Shown: positions 26,303 through 36,546 of the stretch, one piece after another
How positions within the stretch are numbered: the first letter of the stretch is position 1
How the letters are laid out: each line of letters starts with the position of its first letter
Source: Trichocoleus sp.
Lineage (GTDB): Bacteria; Cyanobacteriota; Cyanobacteriia; Elainellales; Elainellaceae
DNA: 64,000 nucleotides
Assembly: GCA_036702865.1 (NCBI GenBank)
Contig: DATNQD010000085.1
Location: forward strand, 1 to 64,000
Direction: 5' to 3'
The notes under the pieces: model-generated
What the model was told of the DNA's origin: nothing
Seen by the model: only the letters and a program-made list of their open reading frames with translations
The model's database searches: none
Position numbers and translations under genes: made by a program

Positions 26303-27265
26303 TCACACCCCGCGCGCTGGGAACCGCGGGGTTGCTCCAGCCAACCCAAAATCAGTAATCTCCAACTGCATCGTGTACCAAGTGCGATCGCTTCTCGCAT
26401 GATACACCTCCATCATCTTCACTACAGCTTTGAACTTAGGATTACCAATCGCAGACCTTAAAAACTCTTCAGAACCCACCTGCATTTCAACAGGGCTATT
26501 CTTAGCCAGGTTAATTTCAACTTCCAGCTCTTTACCATCCAGCACCCCAAATTTGTAGAACTCCTGGAAGTTCCTGTAAGCGTCCAACTTAGCGGCAATC
26601 TCCTTCAGACCAGTTTCTGCGTCTTTGCCCAGCACTCCATAGCTATCAAATAGAGTGCGATCGCCAACTAATTGCTTATCACGATTATTAGAAGCAGTAC
26701 CTTGATCCAACAAAAGGTCAGCACCATCAGCTCCAGTAAAGCAACCCACTAAAGTACAGATGCAGGAGTCCATTCCTAAATGCTGGTAAGCGGGTTGGAA
26801 ACCAGGCACTTTTAATTTAGCGATCGAGGGGATGACTTTAAAGTTGAGACCAGGCAGAGCGTTGGGCGCATCTTTCATTCCCTGTGAGGAGAACGCGGAG
26901 TTGATCGCAGGTAGTAAAGTAAGGTAAAAGTTCTTCTCTGTTGCTGCGGTGTAAGCTTGCGTCAGCTTAGAATCAATTTCTCTGAAATTCCTTAGTGCTT
27001 GAGTATCTGTGGTGTAGGGATTGAGAACCCCCGCTTCTTTTTGTCTGAAATCTGCAATGGAATTATCAGTAGGTTTTGTTGTGATGCCTGCTTCTCTTTG
27101 TCTAAAGTCACCAATAGAATTAGAGCTTGGAATGGTGGGAGCGGCTGCAACCTTGTAGCTGAATTTGACACCCCAGTTCTTTTCTACTTGAGGTTGAGGA
27201 GCAGTAGGATCGACTTTTGTATTAGGTAGAGACGAGTTCTTATTTTGAGAACCTGTTTGATTGCA
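26303..27265 (-). pseudogene. Unknown gene lacking a start, probably N-terminally truncated
   Basis: The frame is open from a stop at 27266-27268 down to 26303 (about 320 codons). The first ATG is only at 26878, which gives a 191-aa product. The upstream part is clearly protein-like: two copies of NSIxDFRQ(R/K)EAG (from about 27121 and 27064), then FREIDSKLTQAYTAATEK. No ATG, GTG or TTG was found in it, so the gene probably lost its 5' end by a frameshift or deletion. The C-terminal part has GMDSCICTLVGCFTG and FREFY/EFYKFGVLDG-like segments. No family was recognised. Confidence 0.5.
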
Positions 27266-28149
27266 TTACCACTAGAACTGATTAACCTACCAAGCTGCAA
27301 CGCGATCGCGCTACAGCAAGAACAGCACTAGTAGGTTCAGGTATGGTTGTGTCCAGGCACTACTAATTAAAGCTTCGATTATTAGGGAAATGGCTTCTAG
27401 TAAGGAAGTAAACAGGGAGGGTAGAGATCAATTATGGTTAACAGTGCAGGTAGACAAGCTATTGAATTGTTAGTTGCATGAGGGTGGAATCTCAAAGGTG
27501 AACAAACCATAGCACAGCCTGCCTGCGGTTTCTTAGACTGCGGTCAGCATTGCTCATAGGGACAGAGTGGCTACTTTAGCTGTCAGCCGCCTTAGTGTAG
27601 GTCTATTTATCGGGTTCTCTATTTGAGAACCAGTAATTGGGAGTTGACTTCAATAATAGGCTAGTTCCTTGTAGAACTGTGTCCTAGCCACTGAGACGAT
27701 TTTTAGTTCTGGTACGTCACAAGGTTTGGAATGGTTTCTTCCCTTTACAGACAATTCTAGAGGGGCTTTATTAGAAGAAAAACAGGGTGAGAGGTTTTGA
27801 ACCAGTGTATTTAGAATAAACTTGCTAGAACTTGAATCAGCGATCGCTTCAGCACTTGGTGAATCAATGCAAGGATAGATGGGAATGCCACGATGGGGGA
27901 AGTGGTTTATCAGAATCTTAGTGAGATCAGGCTTCCTATGGCTTTACGTATTGTACTGATAAGTGATTTCACTGAGAAAGGAAATTACTGAGAAGTGCCT
28001 AAACATATTTTACTTATCAAACAGATGCCTACTTAGACAAGGCAAATTATTAGAATTATCACTGATGAATTAACAGCTTAATCAAAGCTATAGATTAAGC
28101 ATTAATTGATAAACCTCGGAGAAATCTATGAAAAGAATGAGACCAGTAA
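27266..28149. other. Gene-free stretch, nothing recognised
   Basis: About 880 bases without a credible gene. A minus-strand fragment near 27290-27350 reads TIPEPTSAVLAVARSR, superficially like a PEP-CTERM sorting signal, but stops flank it at both ends. The last 150 bases before the excisionase-like gene are very AT-rich. Confidence 0.35.
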
Positions 28150-28455
28150 ATGAAACATGTCGTAGAATCAACAGCTGCAATTTCTGAATATGAATTTGTT
28201 AGTCCCGCTCGCCTATGTCAGTTGCTAGACATTTCTCGATCAACTTGTAAGCGACGAAGACTAGAAGGAAGCTGGATAGAAGGGATTCACTGGGTTAAGT
28301 TAAATAGCCGGACAGTGAGATACAACCTACCGATGCTTAAAGATTTGCTAGCAAATCAGGGAAGTTTAGTCACTCACCAAAGAGCGATCGAAACTTACCT
28401 GGGTAGCCTACTATCTAGCCAAAAACAAAAGCGTAAATCTCAGAAAGCAGTTTAG
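28150..28455 (+). CDS. Excisionase-like DNA-binding protein
   Basis: A 101-aa basic protein. The first 60 residues read VSPARLCQLLDISRSTCKRR, then WIEGIHWVKLNSRTVRYNLP. This is a winged-helix/MerR-like recognition helix and wing, as in AlpA/Xis-type proteins and in the small partner of cyanobacterial tyrosine integrases. Its 3' end overlaps the integrase 3' end by four bases in convergent orientation. It probably helps the integrase in excision and may regulate it. The assignment rests on pattern and context. Confidence 0.65.
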   Translation: MKHVVESTAAISEYEFVSPARLCQLLDISRSTCKRRRLEGSWIEGIHWVKLNSRTVRYNLPMLKDLLANQGSLVTHQRAIETYLGSLLSSQKQKRKSQKAV

Positions 28456-29624
28456 TAATCTGTAGGAGTAATCTGAGACATTTTGATAAAATCAGCATAA
28501 TGTTTTTGGATTACTTCTACTGAGTTATCACACCAGTAAGCAATGATGGATTCTTGCACCCCATTGATAATCTGAGTTGTGATGAAGGTGTCTCTACAGC
28601 AATATGGAGTCGTATCTGGTTTGATAGGATCAACAACCTTACCCCAGATCTTAGTGGCGAAATTTGTGTAATTGATGCCTCCTCCGCGCGGCGACGGGAA
28701 GACTAAGTCTTCAGGGTTTGCTGACTCTGGTTTAATTGACTGCAACAATTCCTTCAGTTTTGGCGAACAAGGAAACTGCCGCATCTTGTTCGTTTTTGAT
28801 CCCATAACTCTAATTGGTACTGGACTACCACCAGCAGTCGTTAGAGATCCTTCAAATTTGACGTGGCTATAGTCTGGCGCAACATGCTTCCACTGAAGAC
28901 CAATCCCTTCACTCGGTCTACATCCTGTCAAAAACCAGAATTCTACTAAGGGACGATAGCGCCTAAAGTTTAAGCCAGGACGAGTATCTGTTGCAAAAGC
29001 AGTTAAGACTGCCTCCTTCTCCTGGGGGGTAAAAGCATTAGGCTTTGATTCTACTGCGTACCTCGGACGAGGCATCTCTCTAGCCAACCCTTCGTAAGGA
29101 TTCGCCTGCAGCAATCTCTTCCTTCTAGCCCAGTCACAGGCAGCACTAAGTTTAGTGATCACTTCTCTAGCTTGACCAACTGTCGTGACCTGTAAAACTT
29201 TCTTTTTCACTTGCTCAGTGTCAATTACAGAGATCTCTCCAATCTTGCTGAAGAGCGGTGTGAATGTCTTATGATACTTATTGCAAGTCGTCTGTTTGAG
29301 CGAGGGTCTAATGTACTCAAAATATTCCTCCCACAGTTGAAGAGGAGTCAGAAATTTTGCTTTTTCCTTCTTCTCCAGATAAGTATGCGATCGGTACTTG
29401 TCTAGGGATTCATCCAAGTTTCCAGAGAGGATATCCAGTTCTATCTGACGCGCTCTTTGCTCAGCCGCTTTGAAATTGAGAGGGGTGTAGGGACCTCCTC
29501 CTAAAGTTCTTCTTTTTCCCTTGTACGTGAAATAGATCTCGATCGCGTTGTTCTTCTCACGGACGGAAACGGTTCCTTTATTCCCCTTGCGCCCCATCTG
29601 AGGGAAATTAGTTACTCTAGACAT
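28452..29624 (-). CDS. Tyrosine recombinase (integrase) of the island
   Basis: A 390-aa phage-type integrase. The N-terminal arm-binding part has the beta-strand pattern SVREKNNAIEIYFTYKGKRR. A core-binding domain follows (about 90-190), then the catalytic domain with R236 (TGCRPSEGIGLQW), R344 (PYCCRDTF), W364 in place of the second His (AYWCDNS) and nucleophile Y376 (HYADF). The usual HxxR His is Tyr341, a substitution also seen in other integrases. It would recombine the 55-bp tRNA-Gly direct repeats that bound the island. The start lies 260 bases from the intact tRNA, inside the element. Confidence 0.88.
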   Translation of the reverse strand: MSRVTNFPQMGRKGNKGTVSVREKNNAIEIYFTYKGKRRTLGGGPYTPLNFKAAEQRARQIELDILSGNLDESLDKYRSHTYLEKKEKAKFLTPLQLWEEYFEYIRPSLKQTTCNKYHKTFTPLFSKIGEISVIDTEQVKKKVLQVTTVGQAREVITKLSAACDWARRKRLLQANPYEGLAREMPRPRYAVESKPNAFTPQEKEAVLTAFATDTRPGLNFRRYRPLVEFWFLTGCRPSEGIGLQWKHVAPDYSHVKFEGSLTTAGGSPVPIRVMGSKTNKMRQFPCSPKLKELLQSIKPESANPEDLVFPSPRGGGINYTNFATKIWGKVVDPIKPDTTPYCCRDTFITTQIINGVQESIIAYWCDNSVEVIQKHYADFIKMSQITPTDY

Positions 29625-29884
29625 CAGCTGATTAAGGCATTATGGAACGTTTTCATTAACGCAAAATTCAATCACTGAGTAGCTTTTTCCCTGGCTGTCT
29701 ACGGTGATAGTCTACCACTAGTTTCCCACAGAAAATGACCTAAAGTGGATCAAAATGACCCAAAACTCATTGATCACAACAGCTAAAAACTGAGGAAGAA
29801 GTATAGAAAAAGCGATTTTTCCGTTAGTACATAGAGCCTGGAAGTGCTTCCTGCTCTCTCCTTTGGTTTAGTACAATTTTAGAA

Positions 29885-29955
29885 GCGGGTGATGGGATTC
29901 GAACCCACGACGTTCACCTTGGGAAGGTGACATTCTACCACTGAATTACACCCGC
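29885..29955 (-). tRNA. tRNA-Gly(CCC), right attachment site of the island
   Basis: The minus strand reads GCGGGTG ... CACCCGC with a 7-bp acceptor stem, T-arm GTGGGTTCGAATCCCAT and anticodon arm TCACC-TTCCCAA-GGTGA, anticodon CCC. Length is 71 nt, CCA not encoded, discriminator T. The 5' part (29938-29955) is chromosomal, while the 3' 53 bases are duplicated at 982-1034, so this gene was rebuilt by the inserted element. Its 5' end points away from the island. Confidence 0.95.
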
Positions 29956-30301
29956 AGTGGTTTTATTCTCTACCAATCTTACCGCATTATAGCCGATCGC
30001 CAACTCCCCTCTTTCAGTTCTGTTACCAGGCTTGGAAAGTGACCTTTTCTGACTGCTGGTGCAATGGCTACCAAAGTTCAGCTATTACACATAGATTAGA
30101 AAACAACTTGCTCAGATTCAATCAGCTACTCTTCAATCACTTCTTTTGGCTGGAGAACCCGTTATAGCTGCTTTTTGATTTAGATCCAGCTTTGCCAGCT
30201 AGACTTGCTGAATCAAAACTAGAAACAGCATCTTGAAAACCTTTATGGTCACGTTAACCGCTATGATCAAAATGAATTTTTGTGACTTATGAGGCAAGCC
30301 C
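29956..30301. other. Intergenic, chromosomal side of the insertion
   Basis: Promoter region of tRNA-Gly (minus) and of the 130-aa gene (plus). Nothing else was recognised. Confidence 0.3.
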
Positions 30302-30694
30302 GTGGTAGAGCGTCCCATCAAGAAGTCTGAGCGTCAGGCAACAGCAGGTTCTGAATCAACGGAAGTGCAGGAACCCGTTGAAGCGAGAGAGAGCAAACCT
30401 AAACCTACCCCCAGAACTGATCGCGGCGAAAAGAGTGAGGAGAGAAATAGCGAAAGAAGAGGTAGAAGTGACGATCGTGACGATCGCAGGGGGAAAGGCA
30501 AAGGTAAAGGCAAAGGGAGAGATAGCCATGGAGACGAACCACAATCACGGGTTAGCGCTGCTTTGATGCGCGGACCAAAACCAACGAAGCCTCGCACTGT
30601 TGAAGCACCTGAAATTAAGGCTCCTGAAGAAGCGGTATCTGAAACAGAAGAAGCCACAGAGATAGAAGCGGCACCAACCGAAACTTCAGATTGA
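30302..30694 (+). CDS. Low-complexity charged protein, 130 aa
   Basis: The frame starts at GTG (30302) with MVERPIKKSERQA. The product is almost entirely disordered: Glu/Lys/Arg/Asp-rich with an RRGKGKGKGKGRD run and an acidic tail (EEAVSETEEATEIEAAPTET). Similar short charged proteins with a conserved N-terminal VERPIKK-type motif and a short central block (SRVSAALMRGPKPTKPR) are, as I recall, annotated in many cyanobacteria without function. The central block suggests selection on the protein, so it is likely real. Overlapping minus-strand frames are by-products of its repetitive codons. Confidence 0.65.
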   Translation: MVERPIKKSERQATAGSESTEVQEPVEARESKPKPTPRTDRGEKSEERNSERRGRSDDRDDRRGKGKGKGKGRDSHGDEPQSRVSAALMRGPKPTKPRTVEAPEIKAPEEAVSETEEATEIEAAPTETSD

Positions 30695-30742
30695 TTCAGC
30701 TCCCGTCGAAATCACTGAAGCTTAACGCGCTCAAACAGCTCA

Positions 30743-31009
30743 ATGGGTAAGCTCCAATCAAGCAAGAGAACCAACCGACTAAGAATTGCTTATCAGGAAC
30801 CGATCGATTCGGTGTCAGAGAGTGGAAAGCAGAAAGTAAAGGAGCTTAGTCTGGTTTGGCTCGCTTGTCTTAACGATTGTGATGGCTGCAACATTGATCA
30901 TGGGATAACTCCTCCAAAACCGATCGGATTGGTAGGAGTACCCATGATTTGCTACGGAGCAGGCTTGGTTAGAACGGCACTGAAACAGGCTGAATATAGC
31001 GGGAGTTAG
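30743..31009 (+). CDS. Doubtful ORF, 88 aa
   Basis: An open frame beginning MGKLQSSKRTNRLRIAYQEP, with a cysteine cluster CLNDCDGC. It overlaps the 3' end of the convergent secreted-protein gene by about 40 bases. No family was recognised. It could be a short real protein or chance. Confidence 0.25.
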   Translation: MGKLQSSKRTNRLRIAYQEPIDSVSESGKQKVKELSLVWLACLNDCDGCNIDHGITPPKPIGLVGVPMICYGAGLVRTALKQAEYSGS

Positions 31010-31709
31010 CTCGAATGTAACAGCCATTTCGCGTCAGCATCCAGGAACTCCCACTTGACATTGTGAAAGCATTACCGCCTCTGGTCTCGGGCTGAATTTG
31101 CGTATTGGCAGAATATACTTGTTTAATGCTGCCATTTGGCGCTGTGCGGCAGTTTAATTGACCGTCTGTCGAGACAACTCGCCATGCTTGCCATGTTACT
31201 GTTCCGTTTGTTTCGCTCATCCAGGTATTAGAATTTGCGGCAGTAAAATCTCCCTGGCGATCGGGTTGAGGCAGAGGCTCTTGCAGCGTTAAGTCAAAAG
31301 TTTTTCCTACCGAAGGACAGCCCGTTCCCCCTGTGACCTGCCAGGTTGCCTGAGCACCAACGCGATTGGCAACTCCAGGACTCTGACGCGAAATCCGAAT
31401 ATTACCTGTACAGGCCAAAGGATTCCCAGCTCCTACTGTTCGATCCTGAAACGTGCCGGTGTAGTAGATATGCCCTGCACCAGCATCCACACTGGTAATG
31501 CTCACTTGTCCCATCCACTGTCTGCCTGCGCTCTCTGTAAAGTAGAAGCTGCTTCGGGTTGCAGTGGGAGGATTTTCCGATTCATTAAGAACGATCGTGG
31601 TTTTGCCGTTGCTCGTGCGATAGGTGGATGCAAAAGCAAAATCTGACAGTAAACCAATACTTGCAGTTAAACTAATGGCGAAAAATGAGAACCAACGACA
31701 AGGCTTCAT
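30969..31709 (-). CDS. Secreted protein of unknown function, 246 aa
   Basis: The N-terminus has a clear signal peptide (basic KPCRW, hydrophobic FFAISLTASIGLL, cleavage after FAFA). The mature part is Thr/Ser/Asn/Gly-rich beta-type sequence with paired cysteines (CTGN, TGCP, LNCRT, NGCYI). Its C-terminal segment WRVVSTDGQLNCRTAPNGSI resembles a bacterial SH3-like cell-wall binding domain, ending VSVPF. It is probably periplasmic or extracellular. Monocistronic. No precise family can be given. Confidence 0.7.
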   Translation of the reverse strand: MKPCRWFSFFAISLTASIGLLSDFAFASTYRTSNGKTTIVLNESENPPTATRSSFYFTESAGRQWMGQVSITSVDAGAGHIYYTGTFQDRTVGAGNPLACTGNIRISRQSPGVANRVGAQATWQVTGGTGCPSVGKTFDLTLQEPLPQPDRQGDFTAANSNTWMSETNGTVTWQAWRVVSTDGQLNCRTAPNGSIKQVYSANTQIQPETRGGNAFTMSSGSSWMLTRNGCYIRANSRYIQPVSVPF

Positions 31710-31900
31710 AGATTCATTGAAAGCTTGAACTTGAACTTATGGTTTGAAACTACAATCGCCAGACAATCTTTTTCTGAATTAGCCATCAACATTACCATCT
31801 CTACGGCTGTCACCATTCCCAATCTCTCCTCGATGCTTGCCACTCGCAAAAAAAAGGTGAGCATTGCCCACCCGACTTGCAGAACATTGATCGCTGCAGC

Positions 31901-33601
<1,701 letters not shown>

Positions 33602-33947
33602 TACGGCTATAATCGCAAACCTTGCGCCACAATGGATTTTCAGTCTTGCTGTTTCAGTCTAAACTGTGGGTTCGATCGCAGAGATACCTACCCCACATCC
33701 ATTTCTAAGGTCTTCTAAGGTCTATATCTAATCTTCGCAGAATGCGACAGCTTTTAGATGAGAGGAAGAACGATCGCGGTTAAGAATCCAGTTTTGAATT
33801 CTTAAGCATCTTGTTTCATCACAGAGAGTAGCGACTCTTCCACTTTTGCGCTTTAAACTTCGCGCTTTAAATAAAGCTAGAATTTCGTGGCATTTGGGAA
33901 GTCTAAGCTCATGATACTAATTACATTATCAAAAGAGATTATACCTT
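33602..33947. other. Intergenic, nothing recognised
   Basis: Divergent promoter region of ilvD and the pentapeptide gene. No further element was identified. Confidence 0.3.
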
Positions 33948-34787
33948 ATGAACGTTGAGGAACTGCTGAACCGCTACGCAGCAGGAGAGCGCAACTTTCA
34001 CGAAGTCACCTTGACAGGGGCAGACCTCAGCGGCACTGACTTGCGAGGAATCAGCTTAAAGCGTGCCAACCTCAGCCAGGTCAATTTACGAGGTGCAGAT
34101 TTGAGTTCTGCCAATTTACGTGAGGTCGTCTTGACAGGTGCAGATCTCAGCCATGCCACCATGGTCGAAATTAATTTAATTGGTTCAGATTTAAGTCAGG
34201 CAAACTTACATGAGGCAGACCTAGCCAACGCTGGGCTGCGGGGAGCTAAGCTTGTTGGCGCGAATTTAACGTGCAGCAATCTTCCCGGCTCTAATTTAGG
34301 AGAGGCAAATCTGAGTCAGGCGAATTTTACAGAAGCAAACTTGAGCCATGCCAGCCTCTATCGCACCAAACTCATTGGAACTGACCTGACCCGCGCCATC
34401 TTGGAAGGAGCAAATTTATCCAACGCAATTTTAAGTAGCGCTACTCTGGAAGGGGCAATCCTGGTTGATGCTTCTCTACATGGTGCCAATCTGGAAGAAG
34501 CTGATTTGCGAGAAGCGGACTTACATCGCGCTTGCTTTATTGGTGCCAGCCTAATCAATGCCACAATCGGGCGGGCTAATGCCAGGGGAACTAACTTTAG
34601 TTGGGCTTCGCTGCGGGGTGCAAATCTGCGCCGTACCAATCTTTATCGCGCTAGTCTAAGCTGGGCAAATCTTAGTGAAGCCGACCTCAGTGAAGCCGTC
34701 TTAATTAGTGCCAATATTAACCAGGTGAATTTGCATCACGCTGATTTGACAGGTGCTATCATGCCGAGCGGCGTTACGCATGAATAA
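33948..34787 (+). CDS. Pentapeptide-repeat protein, 279 aa
   Basis: After a short N-terminal helix (MNVEELLNRYAAGERNFHEV) the whole protein consists of tandem A(D/N)Lxx pentapeptides (for example ADLSGTDLRG and ANLSQVNLRG). They number about fifty and form a right-handed quadrilateral beta-helix. The family is abundant in cyanobacteria; most members have no known biochemical role. The N-terminal LLxRYxAGERNF motif is recurrent in cyanobacterial members. Soluble, with no signal peptide. Confidence 0.9.
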   Translation: MNVEELLNRYAAGERNFHEVTLTGADLSGTDLRGISLKRANLSQVNLRGADLSSANLREVVLTGADLSHATMVEINLIGSDLSQANLHEADLANAGLRGAKLVGANLTCSNLPGSNLGEANLSQANFTEANLSHASLYRTKLIGTDLTRAILEGANLSNAILSSATLEGAILVDASLHGANLEEADLREADLHRACFIGASLINATIGRANARGTNFSWASLRGANLRRTNLYRASLSWANLSEADLSEAVLISANINQVNLHHADLTGAIMPSGVTHE

Positions 34788-35053
34788 AGCCCTACTCCAG
34801 TTGAACATACCTGATCGAAATTACTTAATTTTGGGCAATCTATAAGTCAGTATGGCAACTCAGCGGGGTTCTGTAGCGCTTGAGAGGTATTCACTCAGCT
34901 TATAAATCCGATCGTCTCCATTGCATCCCCTTGAATCTAGCAAAAGTCCTCGCATAGAATGTGCAGATTCCCCATTGAGTTGCACTGTTGAGTTCCATCC
35001 TCTCGCCCTTTAAGACTCCCCTATTCTGAAGCTCTTTCACAGCGAAGTGGTCT

Positions 35054-36406
35054 ATGTCTGAAGCACAACATCCGCTCACTCCTCCCCCTGCTCCTCGCGT
35101 TCCACCACCACCACCGCCCCCGCGTCCGGGTATGGGTCAGGTTCCACCGACAGGGACAACTCAGCAAGTTTCCTCACCAACGATGCCGATGGGCACACCA
35201 AATGCTCGACCTGCAGCACCACCGCCTCCGGGTGTCCCTTCTGCTCAAACAGCCCAGCGCCCACCTGCTCCACCCAGTACCCCACCGACAACTCCGGCAA
35301 CTACTGGAACTGTCAAAGGTGCGACTCGCGGAAAGCTTGCGCCCGGACAGCCAACATTGGGACAGATCGTCCGCGAAGCTTTCGATAAAGGTTTTTCTGA
35401 TGTCCATGTCGGTGTCGGGGAATCGCCGCGATTCCGTAACCGTGGGGAAATTGATAGAACCGATTATCCAGTTACAGACACTGAAACTTTCTTTAGCTGG
35501 TTGAAAGAAGTCTTAAGCGACGAGGACATCAAGAAGTTTCAAGACACGTTGGACTACGACGGCGCAACACAATACGAATTCGCCCGTGTCCGGATCAACA
35601 TCTTCGACTCACTCCGTGGTCCGTCGATGGTAATGCGTTTGATTCCGCTGAAAATCTTGACGATGGAGCAGCTCAATCTGCCCGCGGTTTTCAAGGATAT
35701 CTGCCACTATCACAAGGGATTAGTCCTGGTTACAGGTCCAACAGGATCGGGTAAGTCTACGACGATGGCGGCGATGATTGACTACATCAACAACGAGATG
35801 CCGAAGAACATCATCACCATCGAAGACCCGGTTGAATTTGTTCACCAAAGCAAACGATCGCTCATTAAACAGCGAGAAGTAGGCATTCATACGCTCAAAT
35901 TTGACAATGCCCTCAAAGCCTCTCTGCGGGAAGATCCAGATCTAATTCTGGTGGGTGAAATGCGGGACAAAGAAACGGTCAACACGGCACTTAAAGCCGC
36001 CCAAACCGGACACTTAGTCATGGGAACCCTGCACACCAATAGCGCAGTGAAGACGATCGAGCGGATTCTCAACCTGTATGAGCCAGATCAGCAGGGGCCG
36101 ATGCGAATTGCAATTGCTGAATCGCTGGTTGCCGTGATTGCACAAGGGCTATGCCGTACTACAGACGGAAAGCGGGCTGCCTTCCACGACATCATGATCA
36201 ACACCGACGCTATTAAAGATTTTATCCGTCGTGGTGAAATTGACGAGATTGAGGCAATCATTCCGCGCTGTACCTTTGATGGTATGTGTACGATGAACCA
36301 GTCTCTCTACAAGCTCTATGAGGCGGGACGGATTACCGAAGAGACGGCTCTGGAACAATCGCCGAAACCAAACGAAATGGCGCAGATTCTTCGCGGTCGT
36401 GTGTAG
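35054..36406 (+). CDS. pilT: Type IV pilus retraction ATPase, PilT family
   Basis: A 450-aa secretion-type ATPase. About 100 N-terminal residues are disordered and Pro-rich (PPPAPRVPPPPPPPRPGMGQ). The PilT N-domain follows, then the ATPase with Walker A GPTGSGKST, an Asp box (IITIEDPVEF), Walker B LILVGEMRD and His box LHTNSA. PilT depolymerises pilin for twitching motility. The N-domain is divergent (SDVHVGVGESPRFRNRG instead of SDLHL...PPxxRxxG) and resembles the cyanobacterial PilT2 branch more than PilT1. No pilB or pilC is adjacent. Confidence 0.9.
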   Translation: MSEAQHPLTPPPAPRVPPPPPPPRPGMGQVPPTGTTQQVSSPTMPMGTPNARPAAPPPPGVPSAQTAQRPPAPPSTPPTTPATTGTVKGATRGKLAPGQPTLGQIVREAFDKGFSDVHVGVGESPRFRNRGEIDRTDYPVTDTETFFSWLKEVLSDEDIKKFQDTLDYDGATQYEFARVRINIFDSLRGPSMVMRLIPLKILTMEQLNLPAVFKDICHYHKGLVLVTGPTGSGKSTTMAAMIDYINNEMPKNIITIEDPVEFVHQSKRSLIKQREVGIHTLKFDNALKASLREDPDLILVGEMRDKETVNTALKAAQTGHLVMGTLHTNSAVKTIERILNLYEPDQQGPMRIAIAESLVAVIAQGLCRTTDGKRAAFHDIMINTDAIKDFIRRGEIDEIEAIIPRCTFDGMCTMNQSLYKLYEAGRITEETALEQSPKPNEMAQILRGRV

Positions 36407-36546
36407 CAGTTGGTCTCACTGATCCGTTGAGGTGGGGGGCTGAGTTGTAAAGGGATGATTTACAGAAGCACATAGAGATTCAAGCTCTGGTATGTTAAAT
36501 CACAGCAGCTTATCTACAAGTTGGTTTCCGTCAAAAGCAGTCAGTT

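Larger units (their letters stand above)
980..29937. mobile_element. Integrative genomic island in tRNA-Gly carrying a type III-B CRISPR-Cas locus
   Basis: A 55-bp direct repeat bounds the element: 980-1034 and 29883-29937. Both copies are the 3' portion of tRNA-Gly on the minus strand. At the right end the tRNA is complete (29885-29955), with its 5' part outside the element. At the left only the 3' fragment remains. This is the classical footprint of a tyrosine-recombinase element that restores its target tRNA. The integrase gene (28452-29624) and an excisionase-like gene (28150-28455) sit just inside the intact tRNA. The cargo is the Cmr CRISPR system, an HUH Rep-like gene, Uma2, HNH and HD genes, and long gene-free tracts. 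No conjugation genes were seen, so it is more likely a mobilizable or decayed element than a complete ICE. Confidence 0.8.

Noticed and set aside
27290-27350. PEP-CTERM-like peptide TIPEPTSAVLAVARSR on the minus strand
   Set aside because: A stop precedes it by six codons and another ends it soon after; no gene leads into it, so chance or an old remnant is more likely.
27423-27523. Plus-strand start MVNSAGRQAIELLVA followed by a stop and a further readable stretch
   Set aside because: Only 15 codons before the stop; the in-frame continuation is too weak to call a broken gene.
30334-30657. Minus-strand 107-aa frame rich in Leu/Ser/Pro
   Set aside because: It is the antisense shadow of the repetitive charged-protein gene at 30302-30694.
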